64,000 nt of DNA from NCBI RefSeq assembly GCF_029983095.1, contig NZ_CP120467.1:2526501-2590500 (forward strand), given 5' to 3'. Origin of the DNA: Enterococcus montenegrensis. GTDB lineage: Bacteria > Bacillota > Bacilli > Lactobacillales > Enterococcaceae. Position numbers and translations under genes: made by a program. Below the pieces are notes generated by a model. It had not been told where the DNA came from. It ran no database searches and saw only the letters and a list, made by a program, of their open reading frames with translations. Below are positions 57,275-64,000 of this stretch, in pieces. Within the stretch, counting starts at the first letter, position 1; every line of letters starts with the position of its first letter.

Positions 57275-57496
57275 CTACTCCATCGATTTTAACGCTTGTT
57301 GTAAAGCTGAAAATTCTTCATTACTTAAGGTGATACCTTTTCCCATTTTTTCATGATCTGGACCCCAGTCCCGCAAATCAAATTTAGGCGCTCGCCCGTT
57401 CCAGCTCACAATATTTAATTCTTTGCGCCAGCCTTTATCGTTTTCAGATAAAACGGCAATTTCTTCTAAAATTTCATATGAAAATTCTTGTGCCAT
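57275..57496 (-). CDS. YdbC/PC4-like single-stranded DNA-binding protein
   Basis: A 73-residue protein resembling the PC4-like YdbC family of lactic bacteria. The KGWRKELNIVSWNGRAPKFD core and LRDWGPDHEKMGKGITLS are typical, followed by a C-terminal helix. Related proteins bind single-stranded DNA as dimers; the cellular role is unclear. It opens the transcript that includes yicC. Confidence 0.85.
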   Translation of the reverse strand: MAQEFSYEILEEIAVLSENDKGWRKELNIVSWNGRAPKFDLRDWGPDHEKMGKGITLSNEEFSALQQALKSME

Positions 57497-57688
57497 TTGT
57501 CTTCCTCCCAGTATCTCTTCTTTATTATAATACGTAATTTCCTAACAAACTATTTCCTTTCACGATAAATCCCGCTAGTTTCCTTCTCACTAGCGATAGC
57601 TTCGTTACCTTTCATTTTAATAGCGCAATGAGGCAGCCTTACTCCTGATAATCAGCAAATCGCTAAGAAATCTGCTGCATCACCTCTT

Positions 57689-59362
57689 TTACAAAGCTTC
57701 TGGATACTCACAAAACACGTACTTGCTAAATTCAGCGGTAACAATGCTGACGGCTAAATTTTCCAGTAAAGTTTGTGGGAAATTAAACGGGTATTCTTTT
57801 AATTGTAAAAAAGATAAAAACAACCGGGAATCTGACCATGCAACTAATCGTTCTCGGTATAAATGCAGCCACTCTGCTACAGATAAGGTGGCGTTAAATT
57901 CCCCCATTTGGCCTGCACAAGCCTGTTTTACTTGGGTTATAAAAAACTCTTGTTGATAAATTTCATCTGGCAAGACATTTAACCAAACGCCACTAAGTTC
58001 TGCTATGGCTAAGCCGGCAGTTTCAAAGGAAACTTTTTTCCCATAGGCATTTTTTAACTTACGCCAAAAATAAGGCGCTTTAATAATTTGCCATAGTGGA
58101 TGCTGTTGCTTTCGTAATTGCTTGCAAAATTGCTGCCATAATCCATTGAAATCTTCTTTTACAAAAGTATACCAAAAACCGGTATACCGCTGAAAATATT
58201 TCAGCGTCTCCAAATAGCCTAGCCGTAAATTGTACTTGGAACGCTGCGGATCAAAAACCAAAAAACTCCCTAATGTCCAAGGTGAAGATAACGGAATTGT
58301 AGCCACATTTGATGGGGGTTGATAATTTTTAGTGAAACCAGGACCTTTTACGTCGACTACAATGCATTCTGTTGCCCCCTTTGCCACAGCAACATCAACA
58401 GGCACATTATTACGATACCCCCCGTCGATATAAAAATCCCCCGCAATCTCAGTAGCTTTCATCGCCGGATAAAAAGACGCAGAGGCGCCTAACCACTGGA
58501 GCGCTGTTTTTAATTGTTCTTTTTTAAAGTGATACACATGCTCACTAAAATCTGACAGTCGTGTGGTACAAACATATAACTGCTTTTTACTTTGTAACAT
58601 TTTCTTTCCATCAAAAATTTTTTGCATTAACCGACTTAACGGTTCCGTACTCGCACCATTTTCCCGCAAAGCAGTAAAGGTAAGGGAACGAACTTGGCGC
58701 AATAATAAATTTAAGGCGTGAGTATCTGCTGTGGCCGCGGGGAATTGCAATACTTGATCGGTACTTAAACTTTCCCAAAGTTGGCTAGCTGCCTTTAAGT
58801 CATTTAATAAAATCAAACCGCCATTTAACGCGCCCACAGAAGTTCCTGTTACAATGGAAAAATTAATTTTTAGCTCTTGTAATGCCCGCCACACGCCAAT
58901 TTGATAGGCCCCTCTGGCTCCACCACCGCCTAAAACTAGCGCCGTTTGATACTGACAGCGGCGGCTAAAGACTCCTTTTTCTACGTGAAAATCATTAGCT
59001 ATCAGCCAGTTTAAAACTTCGGTCGAAATTCTTTTAGGATCAAGTTCAAAGCGTAGGCCTGAAAAAAAATTCATGCGACAAAAATTGTCTACTAGTTGCA
59101 ACAATCCTTTGCGACTACCACTTTGCTCGCTGTCCCATAAAAAATTGGTCAAATCAAAAAAATTATCCGCTGCCAACTTACCAGTTAAATAAACAGTCAG
59201 ATCTTTTTTCCTTAACTGCCAGACGGTTTCCGATTTTACTTTTTTCTTCATATCTGCTCTAGCTGCGCTATTACTGGCAAAAAAGAAGAAGAGTTGACAA
59301 CTACGTTTGAAAACGGGTTGGTAGTCAATAAAATCAGAGGGATATAGTTTTATCGTCTGCAT
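57689..59362 (-). CDS. Patatin-like phospholipase family protein
   Basis: A 557-residue protein whose N-terminal 135 residues have no domain I can name. The patatin domain has the oxyanion motif GGGGARGAY at 145-153, the nucleophile serine in GTSVG (Ser175) and the catalytic aspartate in DGGYRNN (Asp313), so it appears active. No signal peptide is evident, so a cytosolic lipid acyl hydrolase is likely; substrate unknown. The long C-terminal extension (about 380-557) is also without recognisable domain. The gene stands alone; the spacer at 57497-57688 holds a CGCTAG/CTAGCG hairpin of unknown role. Confidence 0.88.
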   Translation of the reverse strand: MQTIKLYPSDFIDYQPVFKRSCQLFFFFASNSAARADMKKKVKSETVWQLRKKDLTVYLTGKLAADNFFDLTNFLWDSEQSGSRKGLLQLVDNFCRMNFFSGLRFELDPKRISTEVLNWLIANDFHVEKGVFSRRCQYQTALVLGGGGARGAYQIGVWRALQELKINFSIVTGTSVGALNGGLILLNDLKAASQLWESLSTDQVLQFPAATADTHALNLLLRQVRSLTFTALRENGASTEPLSRLMQKIFDGKKMLQSKKQLYVCTTRLSDFSEHVYHFKKEQLKTALQWLGASASFYPAMKATEIAGDFYIDGGYRNNVPVDVAVAKGATECIVVDVKGPGFTKNYQPPSNVATIPLSSPWTLGSFLVFDPQRSKYNLRLGYLETLKYFQRYTGFWYTFVKEDFNGLWQQFCKQLRKQQHPLWQIIKAPYFWRKLKNAYGKKVSFETAGLAIAELSGVWLNVLPDEIYQQEFFITQVKQACAGQMGEFNATLSVAEWLHLYRERLVAWSDSRLFLSFLQLKEYPFNFPQTLLENLAVSIVTAEFSKYVFCEYPEAL

Positions 59363-59474
59363 TATTTCACCTCTTTTACTTAAATATGCTGCAAAATTTA
59401 CGAAACCTGCTTATTTTTAGTATAACAAAAGTTAACCCAACTGCCTCTTGCTATGAATCTCATGTCTGAAAATA

Positions 59475-59536
59475 GAAAAAAGGTCACATCTCTTTACTTG
59501 GCTTTCATAAAAAAACCAACAAAGACTTGCGACCTG
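59475..59536 (-). terminator. Terminator of the class A sortase gene
   Basis: A long stem with bulges on the minus strand: AGGTC with TCTTT and TGG arms pairs with CCA, AAAGA and GACCT, followed by T6. It lies just after the sortase stop. Confidence 0.8.
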
Positions 59537-59544
59537 TTTTATAT

Positions 59545-60258
59545 TTAATAAGTTTTTGATTTCAAAGCAAAGGCATCCCGCATTTCTTTTGTTGCCTCTT
59601 TCACTGGTGTTACTTCTTTTAATTCACCTTGCACAATCGTTCGTGTTATCCCTTCAATTTCCCCACAAGTAATTAAGGTGACGAGTTTTTTCCCCTTAAT
59701 GACATCTAAATATTGGACTTCTGTCGGTTGTACTCGGACAATGATTTTTGTTTCATAGGTGTAAATATTTTTTAAATCCGTTAAATAAATGGTATCACCT
59801 TTTTTCACTTTCTCTAATGGTGTGAATAATAAATCTGGCTCATAGGCGCGATGAGAAGCTAACGCATAGTTGCCTTCCCCCATTTTTTGATTGGGTTCTA
59901 AAGTTCCCGCTCCCCACAACAAGGCTTCATTTGCTAACCCTTTAAAGATTGGTAGATTAATGCCAACTTTAGGGACCGCAACCCCACCAATTGTTGGTAA
60001 ATTACGATTAGTAAATTGTGCTTTAAAGACTGCCTGACTGCTAGAAGGTACCACCGCATCAAAATCAAAGGAAGCTGGTTTATTTTGATTTTTTTCAATT
60101 TCTGCCGCCGTGACTTCAGATACGGCATATTTTTCACCGTTTTTCTCAATTAGAAAGTTTTTAATTTGATTGTTAAAAGTTAAACCCAATCCCACTAAAA
60201 GTAATAATAATAACAACAAATTAATCAGCCAATTTTTTAGGCGCGACTTTTTTTTCAT
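59545..60258 (-). CDS. srtA: Class A housekeeping-type sortase
   Basis: A 237-residue transpeptidase that attaches LPxTG proteins to the wall. One N-terminal membrane segment (about 10-28) and no C-terminal one, unlike the two pilus sortases. The triad is His136, Cys198 (TLITC) and Arg206. The start is the ATG after GGAGAAAAATAAC; a longer in-frame extension lacks support. It probably anchors pili made by the island and the LPSTG protein. No linked substrate gene is present. Confidence 0.9.
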   Translation of the reverse strand: MKKKSRLKNWLINLLLLLLLLVGLGLTFNNQIKNFLIEKNGEKYAVSEVTAAEIEKNQNKPASFDFDAVVPSSSQAVFKAQFTNRNLPTIGGVAVPKVGINLPIFKGLANEALLWGAGTLEPNQKMGEGNYALASHRAYEPDLLFTPLEKVKKGDTIYLTDLKNIYTYETKIIVRVQPTEVQYLDVIKGKKLVTLITCGEIEGITRTIVQGELKEVTPVKEATKEMRDAFALKSKTY

Positions 60259-60596
60259 GTTATTTTTCTCCTTGATTTCGTAATTTTTTCTACCACTTTC
60301 ACTTACTACATCCCATTTGGTTTTACTGACCAAATATTTTCGTGTTAAATTTTTTATTTGTTACTGTCATTTTAGCATATTTAGCTCGTGTTTTATACTT
60401 TGCCCTTCTTTTCAATAAACCTACCATAAAAATTTGAAAATCCAACTTGAACACAGCGCAAAATTATTACAATTGGTTTGAAATAATTGCAAAAACGTGT
60501 TCTTGTTGTAACATAATCTTAAAAGAAAAGATACAAGCATTTTCTCACTGTTTATTGTAAAATAACTTAAAGTGATATAAAGGAGGAGTGGGCAAA

Positions 60597-61376
60597 ATGC
60601 CAGAAATGGTCTATGTACATATTGATACAACGAGTAATGCCATTTTGGCCCGCGGAATCACACCGGCGGATTTTGTTCATGGCATTGTGCATTATCCTAG
60701 TAATTTACTTTTATTAGATCCTTCCTCAAACTACGGTGAATTTGAAGCACATACCGGTATGAAGATTATTCGAGGCAACGAAAGTGTTGATCGCTTTTTT
60801 GACGAAGTACGCAAAGGGCGCATTACCGAAGATTTAAAGTGGATTGATTTTAGCGATGCAGCCATGCTAAAAGAATTAACGCCGCTAGAAATTTCTGAGC
60901 TGTTATATTTTGGCCACATGAAAACGCATCTTCATTCACCGTTTTTTTATAAGTTGCAAAACAATTTTGTCTTCTTTGATTTAAAAGATGGCCTAACGCG
61001 AATTTACTATCGCTATTTAGACGAATTTTATCGTATTTTAGCTGACAAAATTACCCGCGTTGCATTAGGAAAATTAAATGATCGTCGCAGTTTTTTCAGA
61101 AAAGCAACCCCTGTGGAAAAACTTGATTTAAATCTTTTAAAAGAAATGAAGGGACTCTTTCAAGAAGGAGTTATCTTCTGTCTAAAAAGCAGTGAAGTCG
61201 TTAATAAAGAATTTCACATTCCGATTTATTTAGTTGAAGAAAGCGGCTTACGCCAAAGCGTCACTTTCGGCTATGATAAACCAGAAATGCTGGTGGCTAC
61301 TTTAATTTACAGTAAAGCAGAACGAAATTGGTACTTAAAACATGAAGACAACGATTTATTGTTAATGCCAAATTAA
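60597..61376 (+). CDS. Uncharacterised protein, divergent from srtA
   Basis: A 259-residue soluble protein I do not recognise. It starts MPEMVYVHIDTTSNAILARG and contains a charged core (VDRFFDEVRKGRITEDLKWI), DLKDGLTRIYYRYLDEFYRI and a basic patch KLNDRRSFFRKATPVEKLDL. No signal peptide or membrane segment. AAAGGAGGAG is a strong ribosome site 9 bases before the chosen ATG; a GTG nearer the site is rejected for spacing. It stands alone. Composition and strong site support a real gene. Confidence 0.8.
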   Translation: MPEMVYVHIDTTSNAILARGITPADFVHGIVHYPSNLLLLDPSSNYGEFEAHTGMKIIRGNESVDRFFDEVRKGRITEDLKWIDFSDAAMLKELTPLEISELLYFGHMKTHLHSPFFYKLQNNFVFFDLKDGLTRIYYRYLDEFYRILADKITRVALGKLNDRRSFFRKATPVEKLDLNLLKEMKGLFQEGVIFCLKSSEVVNKEFHIPIYLVEESGLRQSVTFGYDKPEMLVATLIYSKAERNWYLKHEDNDLLLMPN

Positions 61377-61491
61377 ACCACCCACACCATTGACTGCAAA
61401 AACCAATTTGGTACTTACGTTACAACAGATCTGCTAGTTATCGCCAGATCTTTCAGCAATCACTAAATATTTTACTGATAATACCTTTATT

Positions 61492-61536
61492 AAAATAAGG
61501 CCTGCGACAAATCTTTTGCCACAAGCCTTATTTTTT
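61492..61536. terminator. Bidirectional terminator between the unknown gene and thiT
   Basis: AATAAGGCTTGTGGCAA pairs with TTGTCGCAGGCCTTATT, with wobbles, and T runs on both sides. It is adjacent to the thiT stop. Confidence 0.9.
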
Positions 61537-62137
61537 ATTTTGATTTCGCCGCTGAAATGAAATGGCTGCGTTTTGGAATAAACAGTTGTGGTGCTACTTT
61601 CACCAAAATACCTAACACCACCGCCACATAAATCGCATTTGCCAAAGCTGAAGCACCATTTAAGATAAAGGAATACAAGTAAGGGTTCATCCCTTCTGGT
61701 GCGTAGGCGCCCCAAACGAAAACACCTGCCCAAAAATGCCAAAACCAACGGGCAAAGGCAGCCACTACGCCCCCTAAAACAACATATAAGACCGCGGTAT
61801 TACGCCGGTGTTCCACTGCTGTCTGGATTTTTTTAGCAAAAATTCCGCCAAAACCACCAAATGCAAAAGCAAAGGGATATTCAAAAATTATTTGTGGTAC
61901 TGAAACAAAATTTTTCATTGCTGTCCCAATGACAATGCTTAACAGCCCCCAAACAAAACCAGCTGTTAGTCCTGGTATAAGGCCCCGCCGGTAGGAGTAT
62001 AAAACAAGTGGTACCATCCCCAATGATAGATCAAAGGCCGAATTTGCAGTTTGAATCGGAATAAAAGATAGCGCCATTGCCGCTGCAGCAATTACCGTTC
62101 CTTCCACCCATACTTGTAATTCTAGTCTTTTTGCCAT
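61535..62137 (-). CDS. thiT: Thiamine ECF transporter S-component ThiT
   Basis: A 200-residue substrate-binding membrane protein of the ECF thiamine transporter. Six hydrophobic segments; the family motifs SLGMVPLVLYSYRRGLIPGL and WFWHFWAGVFVWGAYAPEGM line the thiamine pocket. AAAGGAGG is a strong ribosome site. A TPP riboswitch precedes it. It relies on ECF energising components encoded elsewhere. Confidence 0.96.
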   Translation of the reverse strand: MAKRLELQVWVEGTVIAAAAMALSFIPIQTANSAFDLSLGMVPLVLYSYRRGLIPGLTAGFVWGLLSIVIGTAMKNFVSVPQIIFEYPFAFAFGGFGGIFAKKIQTAVEHRRNTAVLYVVLGGVVAAFARWFWHFWAGVFVWGAYAPEGMNPYLYSFILNGASALANAIYVAVVLGILVKVAPQLFIPKRSHFISAAKSK

Positions 62138-62237
62138 AAAAAAATCCTCCTTTAAGAACCGTCACGCAAAGTTTACGACCGGCAAAAACGCCGCAAACTT
62201 CTATTCGGGACAAAGGAGAAGTAGCACTTCAAACTTG

Positions 62238-62322
62238 TCACAATTCCTACGCTCGAATGATCGATACAGGTACGAAGGGTTTAGTAGACTTACAATCTCA
62301 GCCAAACGGCTCCCCTTTGTGA
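62238..62322 (-). promoter_or_regulatory. TPP (thi-box) riboswitch upstream of thiT
   Basis: On the minus strand P1 pairs TCACAA (62317-62322) with TTGTGA (62238-62243). Between lie GGGGAGCC, TGGCTGAGAT, ACCCTTCGTACCTG and GCGTAGGAA, the conserved TPP aptamer segments. Downstream, CUCCUUU of the leader (62212-62218) can pair with the thiT Shine-Dalgarno AAAGGAG (62147-62153). Control is therefore probably at translation. Confidence 0.93.
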
Positions 62323-62352
62323 ACGAATTCTATTTTGTTTTTTTACGTACTC

Positions 62353-62381
62353 AGCATAGCATATTTTATGTTATTTGTGGA
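62353..62381 (-). promoter_or_regulatory. Promoter of thiT leader
   Basis: TCCACA, 17 bases, TATGCT with a TGC extension on the minus strand. The start point would be near 62347, upstream of the aptamer. Just further upstream an ACAGCTTTAAGCTGT hairpin may be a weak terminator for the lipoprotein gene. Confidence 0.55.
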
Positions 62382-62436
62382 AAGAACAGCTTAAAGCTGT
62401 CATGCTAGTAAGATCTACTAAAAATTAACTGCCGCT

Positions 62437-63261
62437 TTACCGCGTATAATATTCTCCGGTTGCAGGTATCACCACAACTTCTTGTACCATTTTGCCGTTA
62501 ATTTGTTTACCCACAGTAAAGACGAAGGTTTCTTGGTTATCCACAGTTTTTTCTTCCCCTGTTAATTCATCTTCTTTTAAAGAATAGACTTTTTCCACAG
62601 CTTTACTTGCTGCTTTGATTGTTTTCACAGGCTCGGTGAAAATCTGAGTGCTGGCAAATCCATAGGGTGTCATTCGTTGACCATAATTACTTGCATCTTT
62701 TAATGCTTGTGCTGTTTTTTCTTTATCATAGCTGACAGTAGCTGTAGTATACGGCAGACCCGATTCATTGAGCGTCACTTGCCACTGCCCTTTTTTAATT
62801 TGCGTAATGGTAATGGCAGCTTGTTCATAAGTCGTCCAGTTGCGGCCACTTAATTTTACAGTTTGAGGATTGATTTGTTCAAATTTCCCATTTCCAATAA
62901 TGCTATTGCCCTGTGCATCGGCTAATAAAACATTATTTTGCGTCGGTGCAGTGGGATTTAAGGCATCTTTTATTTGCATCAAATTAAAGTTCATTTGAAA
63001 TGCTACAGTTTGATTATCTTTTTTTTGGGCTTTACCGCTGAAAACTTTGTGAACCAAATCATCTTGTGAAAAAGCTAGTGGGTCCTCTTTTGTTTGGCTT
63101 GTTGCTGTCGTGATCTCCGTCTTATTTTTATCTGCTTGTTCTATGCTTGCTTGTTGTTGGGCAATGCTTGTAATCGTGTTTTTGGCTTCATCTACTTTTT
63201 GACAGCCGCCTAGTCCTAGTGCCAAAAAAAGGAAACCAAAAAATTTTATATACCTGTTCAT
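62437..63261 (-). CDS. Predicted lipoprotein of unknown function
   Basis: A 274-residue protein with a lipoprotein signal peptide, lipobox LGGC (Cys20) after a hydrophobic stretch from residue 6. The mature part has a Gln/Lys/Thr-rich helix, then beta-rich repeats of the type QVTLNESGLPYTTATVSYD, without a domain I recognise. AAGGAGC precedes the ATG. It stands alone between prs and thiT. It is likely exposed on the outer face of the membrane. Confidence 0.82.
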   Translation of the reverse strand: MNRYIKFFGFLFLALGLGGCQKVDEAKNTITSIAQQQASIEQADKNKTEITTATSQTKEDPLAFSQDDLVHKVFSGKAQKKDNQTVAFQMNFNLMQIKDALNPTAPTQNNVLLADAQGNSIIGNGKFEQINPQTVKLSGRNWTTYEQAAITITQIKKGQWQVTLNESGLPYTTATVSYDKEKTAQALKDASNYGQRMTPYGFASTQIFTEPVKTIKAASKAVEKVYSLKEDELTGEEKTVDNQETFVFTVGKQINGKMVQEVVVIPATGEYYTR

Positions 63262-63286
63262 AAATGCTCCTTATGCTTTTTATTTA

Positions 63287-63295
63287 ATTTTAGCA
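63287..63295 (-). promoter_or_regulatory. Extended -10 promoter for the lipoprotein gene
   Basis: TGCTAAAAT, about 25 bases before the start. No strong -35 box. Confidence 0.45.
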
Positions 63296-63473
63296 TAAGT
63301 TCTTTTCCACGTTTAATTTTTACCCACAACACAATCAGACAGGCCGCAAAAACTGTTTGCAACTTTTAAAACAGCAGCGCTAACGTTGCTAAACTAACAA
63401 ATAGAAAAACAATTCGATCGTTAAAATAAGAAAAGCCAAAGGAATCCATTTGAGAAATTTATACTTACTTTAT

Positions 63474-63502
63474 AAAAAAACTCCTACCAAAATGGCAGGA
63501 GT
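63474..63502 (-). terminator. Terminator of prs
   Basis: On the minus strand ACTCCTGCC pairs with GGTAGGAGT (one wobble) across a short loop and T7 follows. It is 11 bases past the prs stop. Confidence 0.92.
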
Positions 63503-63513
63503 CAAATGTTGCT

Positions 63514-64000
63514 TTATTTGGTTGGTTGTTTTGTTTCAAACAACGGACTAACGGGTTTATTTTCGTGAATACGTTTGATTGCTTCTCCCATTAAAGGACC
63601 TACAGAGATTTCATCAATTTTTTCAATCCGACGATCTTCAGGCAAGTTAATGGAATCTGTTACGACACAACGTTCAATCGCTGAATCTTGAATTCTTTGC
63701 ATTGCCGGGCCAGATAATACTGGGTGGGTACATGATGCATAAACACTTTTTGCCCCTGCTTCTTTTAAAGCATTGGCTGCAAGAGTAATCGTGCCTGCAG
63801 TGTCGATCATATCATCAATTAACACACATACTTTACCTTCCACATGCCCAATAATGTTCATAACTTCAGCCACGTTTGCTTTTGGACGACGTTTGTCGAT
63901 GATAGCAATTGGTGCTTTTAAAAATTCAGCCAATTTACGCGCCCGTGTTACGCCACCGTGGTCAGGAGAAACGACAACAACATCATCCCCTGAAATTCCT
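63514..64000 (-). CDS. prs: Ribose-phosphate pyrophosphokinase (5' end missing)
   Basis: Makes PRPP from ribose 5-phosphate and ATP. Only the C-terminal half (about 161 residues) is inside the window; the start lies beyond the right edge. Visible features are [16 protein letters not shown] and the PRPP-binding loop [13 protein letters not shown]. The final residues LFETKQPTK are typical of an end extension in this group. The product supplies hpt at the left end of the window. Confidence 0.95.
   Translation of the reverse strand, partial: GISGDDVVVVSPDHGGVTRARKLAEFLKAPIAIIDKRRPKANVAEVMNIIGHVEGKVCVLIDDMIDTAGTITLAANALKEAGAKSVYASCTHPVLSGPAMQRIQDSAIERCVVTDSINLPEDRRIEKIDEISVGPLMGEAIKRIHENKPVSPLFETKQPTK

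Overview
The window is chromosomal DNA from a low-GC Gram-positive coccus of the order Lactobacillales, most probably Enterococcus or a close relative. Four things point there: a SagA-type secreted NlpC/P60 hydrolase next to mreCD; a 466-residue L,D-transpeptidase with its SHGC cysteine at position 442, resembling the E. faecium enzyme; a PASTA kinase/phosphatase pair; and a preQ1-II riboswitch in front of queT. Most genes lie on the minus strand. No rRNA, tRNA, CRISPR array, IS element or prophage was seen.

Layout. 1-15.1 kb is a conserved housekeeping block, read from right to left: pth, mfd, a MurJ/YabM-type flippase, rqcP, divIC, an S1-domain gene, tilS, hpt, ftsH, a LURP-one-like gene, hslO and dusB (cut by the window edge). 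A membrane-anchored XRE regulator sits in the opposite orientation between the S1 gene and tilS. A four-unit array of long hairpin repeats separates pth from mfd. 15.4-27.3 kb holds ldh, an L,D-transpeptidase, a DUF1275 protein, yebC, a VanZ-like protein, pepF, queT, a short-chain dehydrogenase coupled to a DUF2829 (Tad2-like) protein, sagA, mreD and mreC.

27.7-57.5 kb resembles the Bacillus yloC-to-thiN region: yicC, gmk, rpoZ, priA, def, fmt, rsmB, PP2C phosphatase, PASTA kinase, then rsgA, rpe and thiN. A pilus island of about 16 kb (30.2-46.2 kb) lies between the kinase and rsgA, which are adjacent in Bacillus. It encodes a pilin with a YPKN motif and LPRTN signal, a 1310-residue LPSTG protein with repeated isopeptide domains, a 1474-residue CnaB protein with no recognisable sorting signal, two class C sortases with extra C-terminal tails, a divergent Mga/AtxA-type regulator, and a second pilin-like protein lacking both the pilin-motif lysine and an LPxTG motif. 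57.5-64 kb holds a patatin-like protein, a class A sortase, an uncharacterised plus-strand gene, thiT under a TPP riboswitch, a lipoprotein gene and the 3' part of prs.

The pilus genes form a plausible assembly system. The Mga-type protein is a candidate controller, the class C sortases would polymerise the pilin, and the class A sortase outside the island could anchor the fibre to the wall. SagA, MreCD, the L,D-transpeptidase and the PASTA kinase make cell-wall growth a second theme. Functions come from family recognition by eye; no database search was possible.
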